The notes: a model not told the origin generated them from the sequence alone. DNA of 64,000 nt from REEB95 sp963762425 (GCA_963762425.1 CAVXKY010000004.1:496001-560000); one strand, 5' to 3'. Numbered from the stretch's first letter, positions 50,914 to 61,864 are shown. Made by a program: numbers and translations.

Positions 50914-52203
50914 GCCCCCTCCATCAGCCGGTTCCAATGGCGCCAGAAGATGCGCAGATGGTGCTCGTCGCTGTTGAGGAAATCGCTGTCCTTGCCCATG
51001 CCGCGCGACATCTCGGACCAGGGCACGTCCTGCCAATTGGCCAGGCCCTGCTGCACCAGCTCCAGCGCCTCGACGTCGTCGGGGGTGGCGAAGCCGCCGG
51101 GGCCGTAGAATGTCAGGAAGGCGTCGAGACGCCGCGCCCGCGCGCGTTCGCTTTCCTCCTCCGGACCGAGCGCCCAGGCCGTGACATGCATCCGGCCGGC
51201 GCCGTCGGGGAAGAAAGTCCTGACCGTGACCGACGAGCCGTCGTTGATGACCAGATTGGGGAAGATCACCAGATTGCGGTTGGTGTCGGCCACGCGCGCG
51301 GCGCGCTTCGGGCCCGAGGCGTTGCACCAGTTCCTTGCGGATGGCGTCGATCTCGGGCTTGGCGTCCTCGCCATAGATCGAAATCCATTTCGCCACCGGC
51401 CGGCCGCGGAAATTCACGTTGTCGGTGGTGAAATTGCCGTTGCCGAGGTTGATCGCCAGCCCCTTGCTCGGCAGCAGCATGCCGGCCTCTTTCGACGGCG
51501 TGACATTGACGCCGGAATTCTTCATGTAATTGAGCCAGGTCGAATGGGTCGAGGGCAGGTGATAATCGTCGACGCTGTTCTCGACCATCAGCTTCCAATT
51601 GGCGGCGACGTCGTATTCCTGGGTTCCCGCGATGATCTGCATCCGGCCCGAGGGCGACTGCTCGATCACCAGGTCGATATAATCGGTGGCGCGGCCGAGA
51701 TAGTCCTTGAGCGGCTGCGCCTTGGCGTCGAGGTTGAGGAACCAGAAATCGCGGTAGGATTCGAAGCGCGGCGGCGAAGCCAGGCCGAATTCAGCCTTCC
51801 GGAAAGAGGCCGCATAGGCGTCGTCGCCGGGCACGCCCACCAGCTGGCCGTCATTGGCATAGCTCCAGCCGTGATAGACGCAGTTGAATCGTCGCGCATT
51901 TCCTTCGCGCGCGGTGCAGACGATGGCGCCGCGGTGGCGGCAGGTATTGAGCAGGCAGCGGATCGTGCCTTGGCCGTCGCGGCAGAAGATCACTGGCCTG
52001 CCCGCGACCCGCCGGGTGACGAAATCATTGGGCCGCTTCAATTCGGAAGCGTGGCCGACATAGATCCAGCTTTTGCCGAATATCGCAATCAGTTCGCGCC
52101 GCAGGATCTCCTCCGATACCAGCACTTCGCGGTTCAAAAGGAAGCGCTTGTTGCCGGGATCGTCGATGATATAGGCGTGGTTGCGGCGCGATCGCGTGTC
52201 CAT
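50910..52203 (-). pseudogene. Rieske ring-hydroxylating oxygenase alpha subunit, interrupted by one extra base
   Basis: The first part, from ATG 52203, has the Rieske site Cys88-x-His90 and Cys108-x2-His111 and the mononuclear iron site DDYHLPSTH (His215, His220). At LVQRLGPE the frame is lost; in the next frame ARVADTNRNLVIFPNLVINDGSSVTVRTFFP continues to the proper C terminus RHWNRLMEGA at 50910. One surplus base within the CG-rich run at about 51290-51306 explains this (1294 bases, a multiple of three plus one). The restored protein would be 430 aa. Without correction the reading frame runs on into the beta-subunit gene in frame. No ferredoxin or reductase gene is adjacent. Confidence 0.82.
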
Positions 52204-52349
52204 GTGGACCTGGGACGGGATTAGGGGACGGTGCCCGCCGTTTCGCGCGGAATTAATGGGCAAGATCGGCGGGAAGTCAACGCACGACGATCTTGTCCCT
52301 GGACAAGCCATGAGCGGCCCCGGATATTGGCCCGCTGGGGAGGCCAGGA

Positions 52350-53372
52350 ATGAAAAAACTCGACATCTTTCCGCACATCTTTCCAAAGGCCTATTTCGAC
52401 AAGATGGTCGAAATCGTGCCCAACAAGGACGCGATAAGGCGCTGGACCAACATTCCGGTGCTGTTCGATCTCGAAAAGCGGCTCAAGATGATGGACGAGT
52501 TCGAGCAGTATCAGCAGGTGCTGACGCTTTCCATGCCGGCGGTGGAATATGTGGCGCCCCCCGACAAGTCGCCCGCTCTGGCGCGGCTCGCCAATGACGG
52601 CATGTTCGACATCTGCGCCAAATATCCCGACCGTTTTCCCGCCTGGGTCGCCTCGGTGCCGATGAACAACGTCAAGGCGACGCTCGACGAGATCACCCGC
52701 GCGGTGGAGAAGATGGGCGCCAAGGGCATCCAGATCTTCACCAACGTCAACGGCAAACCGCTCGACGACCCCGAATTCTCCCCCATCTTCGAGAAAATGC
52801 ATTCCTATGATCTGCCGGTCTGGATGCATCCGACGCGCGGCCAGAAATCCGCCGATTACCCGGGCGAGAAATTCTCGCGCTTCGACATCTGGTGGGTGTT
52901 CGGCTGGCCCTACGAAACCTCGGCGGCGATGGCGCGCATGGTGTTCTCGGGATTCTTCGACCGCTGGCCCAGGCTCAAGATCATCACCCACCACATGGGC
53001 GCGATGGTGCCGTATCTCGAGGCGCGGGTGGGGCTGGGCCTCGACCAGCTTGGCTCGCGCGAAGGCGCGGAGGAAGGCTACAAGCAGATCATGGCCGGCA
53101 TGAAGGCAAAGGGCAAACGCCCGGTCGACTACTTCCGCGGCTTCTACGCCGACACCGCGATCAACGGCTCGGCCTCGGGCATGCGTTGCGGGCTCGATTT
53201 CTTCGGCATCGATCATTGCCTGTTCGGCACCGATTGCCCCTTCGATCCCGAAGGCGGGCCGCTGTTCATCCGCGAGATCATCAAGGCCATCGGCCAACTG
53301 GGGCTGTCTCCGGGCGATCTGGAGAAACTGTACGAAGGCAATGCGCGGCGTATGCTGCGCCTGAAGAACTGA
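52350..53372 (+). CDS. Amidohydrolase family 2 protein (ACMSD/resorcylate-decarboxylase type)
   Basis: 340 residues. Features of the ACMSD-like metal-dependent decarboxylases are present: DIFPHIFPKAYF at the N terminus, where HxH or ExH is usual; LPVWMHPTRG; FDRWPRLKIITHHMGAMVPYLEAR; and FGTDCPFDPEGG with the metal Asp. The first metal motif appears altered (Phe7, His9). Such enzymes decarboxylate aromatic acids or hydrolyse ring-cleavage products. It is divergent from the Rieske oxygenase operon (146 bases), fitting an aromatic catabolic island. Good ribosome-binding site (GGGGAGG). Confidence 0.83.
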   Translation: MKKLDIFPHIFPKAYFDKMVEIVPNKDAIRRWTNIPVLFDLEKRLKMMDEFEQYQQVLTLSMPAVEYVAPPDKSPALARLANDGMFDICAKYPDRFPAWVASVPMNNVKATLDEITRAVEKMGAKGIQIFTNVNGKPLDDPEFSPIFEKMHSYDLPVWMHPTRGQKSADYPGEKFSRFDIWWVFGWPYETSAAMARMVFSGFFDRWPRLKIITHHMGAMVPYLEARVGLGLDQLGSREGAEEGYKQIMAGMKAKGKRPVDYFRGFYADTAINGSASGMRCGLDFFGIDHCLFGTDCPFDPEGGPLFIREIIKAIGQLGLSPGDLEKLYEGNARRMLRLKN

Positions 53373-53385
53373 GAACGACGCCGCC

Positions 53386-53875
53386 GATACGTTATTGGCG
53401 CATGCGCGGTGTGAAGCGGCTCGCCATCATCACCAGCACGGACGGCAGCGGCCAGGACGCGGAAAAGGCGCTACTGGCGGCGGTCGGCAATCGCGGGAAT
53501 AAAGGCGTCATTCAGGTCGTCGCCAACGAGCATTTCAATCCTTCGGACGTCTCGGTGGCGGCGCAGATCGAAAACATCAAGGCGGCTAAGCCGCGACTGC
53601 TCTTCGCCTGGAGCACGGGCGCGCGCATCGCGACAGTGTTCCGCGCGGTGCAGCAGGATGGCCTCGATGTGCGGATGGCGACCACGGACGGCAACATGAC
53701 CTACGCGCAGATGACGCGCTTCGCCGATTTCCTGCCGAAGCAGCTCTATATCCATTCCTCGCTCTGGATGGTGGACGGCAACTAGGCGATCAAGCTGCCG
53801 CCGGCGGTCGCGGCCAAGCAGAAGGAATTCTACTGCGCCTTCCGCGCCGCCGGCATCGAGCACGACGTGGCGGCG
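53386..53875 (+). pseudogene. Truncated remnant of a Leu/Ile/Val-type solute-binding protein gene
   Basis: The translation IRYWRMRGVKRLAIITSTDGSG ... VAAQIENIKAAKPRLLFAWSTGA ... ATTDGNMTYAQMTRFADFLPKQLYI matches the middle of the intact protein at 12141 (about residues 152-300) with many identities. It has no start, signal peptide or N-terminal lobe. A TAG stop at about 53783-53785 replaces the residue after VDGN; after it the same frame reads AIKLPPAVAAKQKEFYCAF, again like the intact gene, and similarity then stops. It is a dead duplicate. Confidence 0.75.
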
Positions 53876-53889
53876 GTGCTGGGTAGGTT

Positions 53890-54520
53890 GGGACTGCGCG
53901 GTTTCGAAGAGATCTGATCCACATTCGCCTGCGCGAGTTCCGGCAGGAAGGAATATCTCTCGGGCCGTTGCTTGATGAAGGCGGCATAGCCGAAACAGAG
54001 ATGGACGGCGGTCGTGCCTTTGGCTCCCGCGAGTGCGCGGTTCAGCGCCTCCACGCCGAAGGCCCTGGCGCGTTGCGGTTGCGCCTGCATATAGGGCTCG
54101 TCGATCTGCACGATGTCGGCGCCGGCGGCGAACAGATCCGCGATCTCTCCGTTGAGCGCGGCGGCATAGTCCATCGCCAGCGCCGCCGGGTCTTTGTAGA
54201 AATCGTCCTGGGTCTGCTGCGACATGGTGAAGGGGCCGGGGACGGTGATCTTGATCGGTGCGATGTGTTGGCGCGCAGGAATGCGACGTCGCGCGCCTCG
54301 ACCGGCATGCTTGCGGCGGATACGGTCCCACCACGCGCGGCACCGGCTGGGTGCTTGCCGGGGGTGCGGTCGGCGCCTGGCCGGGATGGTCGAGATCGAC
54401 GCCCTCGAGCGATGTGGCAAAGCGGTTGGAATAGCTTTCGCGGCGCATCTCGCCGTCGGTGAGGATGTCGATTCCGGCCCGTTCCTGGTCGTATATCGCG
54501 AACAGCGTGGTCGCCAATGA
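53890..54520 (-). pseudogene. Decayed fragment of a MetE-like (cobalamin-independent methionine synthase family) gene
   Basis: Three frames are needed to read the similarity. The first is FAIYDQERAGIDILTDGEM, RRESYSNRFATSLEGVDLDHPG and VPRVVGP. The second is ASMPVEARDVAFLRANTS. The third is APIKITVPGPFTMSQQ, AALNGEIADLFAAGADIVQIDEPYMQA and GTTAVHLCFGYAAF, ending near DQIS. These are conserved pieces of the UROD/MetE C-terminal-like family. The N terminus and the C-terminal third are missing and at least two or three frameshifts are present, so this is a real pseudogene rather than one sequencing slip. Confidence 0.72.
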
Positions 54521-54554
54521 CCGGCCAGGACGCCGGCAAAGACGGAACGAGACT

Positions 54555-55337
54555 ATGGGGGAAGTTAGCCTCATCGATCTGTCGAAACGCTTCACCCTGC
54601 GCCTCGCGGGCGGGGTGCAAAGCGTGCAGGCGCTCGACCGCGTCAGCTTCACCGTCAAGGATGGCGAGGTGGTGGCGTTGATCGGGCCCTCGGGCTGCGG
54701 CAAGACCACCGCGCTGCGCATCGTCATGGGGCTCGAACAGGCGAGCGAAGGCCGTGTGATGGTGAACGGGCGCGAGGTCAAGGGCTGCGGTTACGACCGC
54801 GGCATGGTGTTCCAGCACGCCGAGTTGCTGCCCTGGCTCACCGCCTTGCAGAACGTGATGTTCGGCCTGGAGATGAAGGGCGTGCGGGGGGCCGCCTTGC
54901 AGGAAGCGTCGATGCGCGCGCTGGAATTGGTGGGCCTCACGGATGTCGCCCATCGCCGGCCCTATCAGCTCTCGGGCGGGATGCAGCAGCGCGTCGGCAT
55001 CGCCCGGGCGCTCGCCATCGATCCCACGGTGCTGCTGATGGACGAACCCTTCGGCGCGCTCGACGCCCAGACCCGCGAGGGGCTGCAGGGAGAACTGCTC
55101 GAACTCCACCGCCGCACGCACAAGACCATCCTGTTCGTCACCCACGATCTCGACGAGGCGGTGTCGTTGGCCGACCGCGTGGTGGTGATGCGCGCGGGCC
55201 GGGTGCAGGAGATCGTCGAGGTGCCGCTCGGGCGCGCGCGCGAGGATCTGGCGGCGGTCCGCGGCACGCCCCAATTCATCGAGACCCGCTATCGCATCTG
55301 GCGCGGCATGCATGCCATGCCGTCCGCCGTTCATTGA
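54555..55337 (+). CDS. ABC transporter ATPase, nitrate/sulfonate/taurine type
   Basis: 260 residues from ATG 54555. Walker A GPSGCGKTT (44-52), signature LSGGMQQRVGIARAL, Walker B VLLMDEPFGALD and switch FVTHDLDEAV are all intact. The sequence around VMVNGREVKGCGYDRGMVFQHAELLPWLT is typical of SsuB/TauB/NrtD-type importers. No matching permease or substrate-binding gene is near: upstream is only decayed gene debris, downstream an aldolase. It is an orphan or the survivor of a deleted operon. Confidence 0.87.
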   Translation: MGEVSLIDLSKRFTLRLAGGVQSVQALDRVSFTVKDGEVVALIGPSGCGKTTALRIVMGLEQASEGRVMVNGREVKGCGYDRGMVFQHAELLPWLTALQNVMFGLEMKGVRGAALQEASMRALELVGLTDVAHRRPYQLSGGMQQRVGIARALAIDPTVLLMDEPFGALDAQTREGLQGELLELHRRTHKTILFVTHDLDEAVSLADRVVVMRAGRVQEIVEVPLGRAREDLAAVRGTPQFIETRYRIWRGMHAMPSAVH

Positions 55338-55350
55338 GGAAAGAAAAAGC

Positions 55351-56077
55351 ATGACCAAATCGGCGAAGATTCCGAAAGCCTCCGGCGATCTGCTCGACGA
55401 GCTGGTGACCGGCAACCATATCCTTTCCCAGCAGAAGATCGTCGACGCCTTCGGCCATATCAGCGTCCGCCACGACAAGGACCCGGGCAAGTTCCTGATG
55501 TCGCGCCATCTCGCCCCCGGACTGGTTTCGCCCAAGGACATCGTGACCTTCGATCTCGACTGCAACCCGGTGGCCAATCCGGCCAAGCGCTACTACAGCG
55601 AGCGGTTCATCCATGGCGAGATCTACAAGTCGCGGCCCGAGGTCACATCCGTGGTCCATTGCCACGCGCCGTCGTTGATTCCGTTCGGCGCGACCCGGAC
55701 GCCGCTGAAGCCGATCTTTCACATGAGCGGCTATCTCGGCGCCGGCGTGCCGGTGTTCGAGATCCGCCAATCCTTCGGCATGACCGACATGCTGATCCGC
55801 ACGGCGGAGCTGGGCCGGGCGCTGGCCGTGTCGCTCGGCGACAATCCGATGGTGCTGATGCGCGGCCACGGCGCGACCATGGTCGGGCATTCGATCAAGC
55901 AGGTGGTCTATCGCGCGATCTATGCGACCGATGAACGCCGCCATGCAGATGGAGGCGCTGCGGCTGGGATCGCCCACTTATCTCGAAGGCGACGAGGCGA
56001 GGCTGTCCGGCGAGAGGAACAACCTCTCGCTCGACCGCGCCTGGGGCTATTGGGTCAACGAGGCCAAGGGAAAGTAG
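55351..56077 (+). pseudogene. Class II aldolase/adducin family gene with one extra base near the 3' end
   Basis: From ATG 55351 (GAGGAAAG ribosome-binding site) the frame reads a class II aldolase: DAFGHISVRHDKDPG, YSERFIHGEIYKSRPEV, VVHCHAPSLIPFG and LMRGHGATMVGHSIKQ. After RAIYAT the frame is lost. One frame over, MNAAMQMEALRLGSPTYLEGDEARL and WGYWVNEAKGK follow up to TAG at 56075-56077. Removing one base at about 55927-55930 restores 241 residues (727 bases, a multiple of three plus one). Unlike the paralogue at 49657 it keeps Glu in FIHGE. It lies 13 bases after the ABC ATPase gene. Confidence 0.78.
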
Positions 56078-56142
56078 GCCCTTGGTTTGCTTCGCACGAC
56101 GCCTCGCGCCTAAAGGAGGGTTCGGCGCTCGGCTGTGCTGCG

Positions 56143-56442
56143 CTAGTCGCCCTCGGTCATCACGTCGCCCTGCGGCGACAGCACCACGTTCACCGGGGTG
56201 CCGTTCTTCATGCCGCTGGCGTGCCAATAATTGTCGCAGCCCTTCATGAAATCATGCAGCTGGCTGTAGCCCGCAGCCTCGAATTTCTGCCGCGCCGTGG
56301 CAATGGTCGAGTTGTCGAGATGATCGCCCGGGTCGCAATTGTTTGTCGTCTGAGCGGCTTGGGCGCCGCCGATGACCGGCGATTGGGGAACGAAGGCGAG
56401 CATGGCGAGTGCCGCAACGGCGATGACACCTGTCTTTTTCAT
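56143..56442 (-). CDS. Small secreted protein, PepSY-like, unknown function
   Basis: 99 residues from ATG 56442 with a signal peptide (GVIAVAALAMLAFVPQSPVIGGAQA, cleavage near 29). The mature 70 residues have two cysteines (NNCDPGD and KGCDNYW) and end NVVLSPQGDVMTEGD, a pattern like small PepSY-type periplasmic proteins. A GGAGC ribosome-binding site stands before the ATG on this strand. Function unknown. Confidence 0.65.
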   Translation of the reverse strand: MKKTGVIAVAALAMLAFVPQSPVIGGAQAAQTTNNCDPGDHLDNSTIATARQKFEAAGYSQLHDFMKGCDNYWHASGMKNGTPVNVVLSPQGDVMTEGD

Positions 56443-56627
56443 GGGAGCACCTATCGATGAAATCCGTGGAAGAGGCCGTGGACGCGGAACAATCCGCGAG
56501 CCCCGGCAATCCTGCCGGGCTGCGGAGGAATTAGTAAAGACAATTTCCGGCATTTTTAAGGCATTGGGCCGGAGTAGGTTCGGCAGCCATTGCCAAGGGA
56601 CGAGATCGCCTTTATCTGTTTTTCCGC

Positions 56628-57290
56628 ATGCGCAGACGGCAAAACGTGATGTGGTCGCTCGCGCGGGTCGGGCTCCTCTGCCTGGTCGCCGGCATGGTCG
56701 ACGCCTATGGTTACATGACCCTGGGCCATGTCTTCGCCGCCAACATGACCGGCAATACCGTGCTGCTGGCGATCGCGGCGGTGAGCGGCGAGCTGGCGTC
56801 GTCGGTGAACTATGTCCTGACGCTGTGCGCCTTTGCCGCGGGAGCGGTCTTCGGCGCGGCGCTGAAGCGCGCTTCCAGCCGCCCCTATGTTCCGTTGCTG
56901 CTGGCGGCGCTGCTGCTGGCGGCGACAGGATTCGCGGCCCCGGGCCGTTTGGGGATGCTCGGCGCGATCGCCATCGTCATGGGGCTGCAAGCGGCTTCGG
57001 TGTCGAAATTCGGCGCGACCACCCTGCAAACCGTCGTCATCACCGGGCCGATCGTCCGGCTGGCCGAGGGGCTGGTCGATCTGCTTTGGCCGGGCAAGGG
57101 GGCCGATGCGCGGGCGGCGGCCGACGCCAGCGCGCATAACGGGCTTGCCTGGATCGCCTATGGCGCGGGCGCGGCTTTGGGCGCGTCCGGGGTGGTCTTC
57201 TTGGGCGGGCCGCCGCTGCTTCTGGCGGTGCCGGCTTTGTTGCTGCTGGCGGCGGCGGCCGAGCTGGCCATCGAACCGCAAGGACGCTGA
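56628..57290 (+). CDS. DUF1275 (YoaK family) membrane protein
   Basis: 220 residues with six or seven hydrophobic segments. The family opening LVAGMVDAYGYMTLGHVFAANMTGNTVLLAIA is clear, as is the second motif MGLQAASVSKFGATTLQTVVITGPIVRLAEGL. DUF1275 proteins are of unknown function, thought to be small-molecule permeases. ATG 56628 gives a basic N terminus; a second ATG (56649) is possible. Monocistronic, followed by a GC hairpin. Confidence 0.83.
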   Translation: MRRRQNVMWSLARVGLLCLVAGMVDAYGYMTLGHVFAANMTGNTVLLAIAAVSGELASSVNYVLTLCAFAAGAVFGAALKRASSRPYVPLLLAALLLAATGFAAPGRLGMLGAIAIVMGLQAASVSKFGATTLQTVVITGPIVRLAEGLVDLLWPGKGADARAAADASAHNGLAWIAYGAGAALGASGVVFLGGPPLLLAVPALLLLAAAAELAIEPQGR

Positions 57291-57291
57291 G

Positions 57292-57306
57292 CGGGCCAAG
57301 CCCGCC
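57292..57306 (+). terminator. Possible terminator hairpin after the DUF1275 gene
   Basis: GCGGGC (57292-57297) and GCCCGC (57301-57306) form a perfect six-pair stem with a three-base loop directly after the stop codon. A run of six T occurs only about 15-20 bases further on (around 57323), so it is not a textbook intrinsic terminator. Confidence 0.35.
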
Positions 57307-57439
57307 GGTCTTCATCACACATTTTTTATGAAATCCTGACGATGGCGAGCCGATTTCGCTCTCGATCCTTTATCCGCCAGTCCCCTTCTATTCCGGCATG
57401 ACGCGACACTGAACGCGCCGCGCAAAACGTGAGGGTTTC

Positions 57440-57625
57440 ATGGCGTTTCGGAATGATGACGACGGCAATTGGGTTGTTTATCTGCGGCAGGAATCCCGGC
57501 TGGATTCCGAGGACGGAGGATTTACGCTCAAACAGGTATTCACCGAGATCGCGGCGACTTTGACCGGAATCGGGGCCATTGTCGTGCTGCTGCTCGTTTG
57601 CCTGAAAATCTACGGCTACAACTGA
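57440..57625 (+). CDS. Small single-pass membrane protein, 61 aa
   Basis: The sequence begins MAFRNDDDGNWVVYLRQES, is acidic and polar for 35 residues and ends in one membrane helix (LTGIGAIVVLLLVCLKIYGYN). GTGAGG stands eight bases before the ATG. It ends just before the KdpE-like repeat and the Kdp operon. It is not a known Kdp component; no function can be given. Confidence 0.5.
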   Translation: MAFRNDDDGNWVVYLRQESRLDSEDGGFTLKQVFTEIAATLTGIGAIVVLLLVCLKIYGYN

Positions 57626-57639
57626 CCGAGCGGAAAATC

Positions 57640-57657
57640 TTTATGCCGCCTTTATGC
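57640..57657. promoter_or_regulatory. Direct repeat TTTATGC-N4-TTTATGC, candidate KdpE operator
   Basis: Two identical heptamers, 57640-57646 and 57651-57657, are separated by CGCC, giving an 11-base period, one helical turn. From memory the Escherichia coli KdpE site upstream of kdpFABC has the same layout (TTTATAC, four bases, TTTACAC). The element lies about 145 bases before the first gene of the Kdp operon. Inference from pattern and position only. Confidence 0.5.
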
Positions 57658-57801
57658 TGCGGCGCGCAAATCCACCTCGCAATTATACGACGCAACCCCC
57701 TTTTATCTGTCGCGCCTGATCTACATCAAGGGAACGGGGATCGGGTGGGTGTATAGCTCAACCATCACATTCTCCGTCCCAATGCGTTCGGAGGGCCAGC
57801 C

Positions 57802-57885
57802 ATGCTCGATGTCATTTTATCAGCCGCCAGCGTCGGCTGCTTCGTCCTTTCCATTCTTTATGTCTTCGCCTGCGACAAGATGTGA
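57802..57885 (+). CDS. 27-aa membrane micro-protein preceding kdpF
   Basis: ATG 57802 follows a good GGAGG ribosome-binding site at 57790-57794. The peptide starts MLDVILSAASVGCFVLSIL and ends YVFACDKM, a single membrane helix with a charged end. The stop is seven bases before kdpF. A similar ORF is, as far as I recall, seen before kdpF in other alphaproteobacterial Kdp operons, so it is probably translated and may stabilise the complex. Confidence 0.6.
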   Translation: MLDVILSAASVGCFVLSILYVFACDKM

Positions 57886-57892
57886 GGCTCCC

Positions 57893-57982
57893 ATGCTGAT
57901 CGATTACCTACTCGGCGCGATCGTGACCGTGGTGATCATGGTCTATCTCGTCATCGCGCTTATCCGACCCGAGAAATTCTAG
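57893..57982 (+). CDS. kdpF: Potassium-transporting ATPase small subunit KdpF
   Basis: 29 residues, MLIDYLLGAIVTVVIMVYL followed by VIALIRPEKF: a single membrane helix with the family ending LxRPE(K/R)F. KdpF sits at the lipid-facing side of KdpA and stabilises the KdpFABC complex. It is directly followed by kdpA after nine bases (GGAGCGTGCC ribosome-binding site). Confidence 0.88.
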   Translation: MLIDYLLGAIVTVVIMVYLVIALIRPEKF

Positions 57983-57991
57983 GAGCGTGCC

Positions 57992-59728
57992 ATGACCGCC
58001 AATGGCTGGGTTCAGATCGCCATATACTGCGCCGTCATCATCGCCGTCACGCGGCCGCTCGGCGGCTACATGACGCGCGTCTTCAACGGCGACCGCACCC
58101 TGTTGAGTCCGGTGCTGCGCCCGGTCGAGCGCGCGATCTATTGGTGCTGCGGCGTCGACGAGAAGGCGGAGCAGAATTGGCTCGTTTATGCGGTGTCGAT
58201 GCTGCTGTTCAGCCTCGCCGGCGTCCTGTCGCTTTATGCATTGCAACGGCTCCAGGCCGCGCTGCCGTTCAATCCGGCGGGTCAAAGCGCGGTGGAGGAA
58301 AGTCTCGCCTTCAACACGGCGATCAGCTTCATCACCAATACCAACTGGCAGTCCTACACGCCTGAGACGACGATGAGCTATCTGACCCAGATGGCCGGCC
58401 TCGCGGTGCACAATTTCCTCTCGGCCGCCACCGGCATCGCGCTGGCCATCGCCGTCATCCGCGGCTTTTCGCGGCGCGAATCCAAGACCATCGGCAATTT
58501 CTGGATCGATCTGACGCGTTGCACGCTCTACATCCTGTTGCCGGTCTCGATCGTCATCGGCTTGTTCTTCGTCTGGCAGGGCATGCCGCAGACTTTCGGC
58601 CCCTATGTCGACGCGACGACGCTCGAAGGCGCCAAGCAGTCCATCGCGGTCGGCCCCGTTGCGTCGCAGGAAGCCATCAAGATGATGGGCACCAACGGCG
58701 GCGGCTTCTTCAACGCCAACTCGGCGCATCCGTTCGAGAATCCGAACGCGCTCACCAATTTCGTCGAGATGGTGATTTTGCTCATGTTCGGCGCAGCGCT
58801 CACCAATGTGCTGGGCCGCATGGTCAAGGACGAACGCCAGGGCTGGGCGATCTTCGCCGCCATGTTCGTGTTGTTCTTCGCCGGCGTGACCACGGCCTAT
58901 TGGGCGGAATCGCACGCCAATCCGGCCTTCGCCGCCTTCAATGTCGATGGCATGGCCGGTCCGATGCAAGCCGGCGGCAACATGGAAGGCAAAGAGGTGC
59001 GTTTCGGCATCGCCAATTCCGCGCTCTTCGCCACCGTCACCACCGACGCCTCCTGCGGCGCGGTCAATTCCATGCATGACAGCTACATGCCGCTGGGCGG
59101 CATGGTGCCGCTCGTCAACATCCAGCTCGGCGAGGTGATCTTCGGCGGCGTCGGCTCCGGTCTCTACGGCATTGTCGCCTTCGCCATCGTCGCCATGTTC
59201 GTCGCCGGGCTGATGGTCGGGCGCACGCCCGAATATCTCGGCAAGAAGCTCGAGGCCAAGGAGGTCAAGATGACCATCCTGGCGCTGTTGAGCCTGCCGC
59301 TGTCGATCCTCGGCTGGACCGCCTTGGCCACGGCGTTGCCGGCCGGTCTCGCCGGAATATCCAATACCGGGCCGCACGGCTTCAGCGAGATCCTCTATGC
59401 CTATACCTCGGCGACCGGCAACAACGGCTCCGCCTTCGCCGGGCTTAGCGCCAACACGCTCTTCTACAACACCACCCTGGCCTTCGCGATGCTGATGGGC
59501 CGCTTCATCTTCGTCATTCCGCTGCTGGCGGTGGCGGGCTCGCTCGCCCAGAAAAAGATTCTGGCGCCCTCGGCCGGCACATTCCCGACCCATTCGCCGC
59601 TCTTCGTCGGCTTGCTGGTCGGCGTGATCGTCATCATGGGCGGCTTGACCTATTTCCCGGCGGTGTCGCTCGGCCCCGTGGTCGAGCAGGTCGCGATGAC
59701 CCACGGCACCCTTTATCCCGCGCCTTGA
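57992..59728 (+). CDS. kdpA: Potassium-transporting ATPase potassium-binding subunit KdpA
   Basis: 578 residues, usual length. The four selectivity-filter regions of the SKT-type channel are visible: TNTNWQSYTPE, TNGGGFFNANSAHPFENP, TTDASCGAVNSMHDSYMPLGG and TSATGNNGSAFAGL. About ten membrane helices. KdpA binds K+ with very high affinity and passes it to KdpB. It is second in the canonical FABC order, with kdpB 10 bases on. Confidence 0.95.
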   Translation: MTANGWVQIAIYCAVIIAVTRPLGGYMTRVFNGDRTLLSPVLRPVERAIYWCCGVDEKAEQNWLVYAVSMLLFSLAGVLSLYALQRLQAALPFNPAGQSAVEESLAFNTAISFITNTNWQSYTPETTMSYLTQMAGLAVHNFLSAATGIALAIAVIRGFSRRESKTIGNFWIDLTRCTLYILLPVSIVIGLFFVWQGMPQTFGPYVDATTLEGAKQSIAVGPVASQEAIKMMGTNGGGFFNANSAHPFENPNALTNFVEMVILLMFGAALTNVLGRMVKDERQGWAIFAAMFVLFFAGVTTAYWAESHANPAFAAFNVDGMAGPMQAGGNMEGKEVRFGIANSALFATVTTDASCGAVNSMHDSYMPLGGMVPLVNIQLGEVIFGGVGSGLYGIVAFAIVAMFVAGLMVGRTPEYLGKKLEAKEVKMTILALLSLPLSILGWTALATALPAGLAGISNTGPHGFSEILYAYTSATGNNGSAFAGLSANTLFYNTTLAFAMLMGRFIFVIPLLAVAGSLAQKKILAPSAGTFPTHSPLFVGLLVGVIVIMGGLTYFPAVSLGPVVEQVAMTHGTLYPAP

Positions 59729-59738
59729 GGATTTGACC

Positions 59739-61853
<2,115 letters not shown>

Positions 61854-61864
61854 GGAGTTCCGCC

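Noticed and set aside
50407..52386. A 659-residue fused Rieske alpha-beta protein
   Set aside because: The middle is out-of-frame Arg/Gly-rich sequence; the true alpha C terminus is in another frame and the beta subunit has its own ATG in an ATGA overlap.
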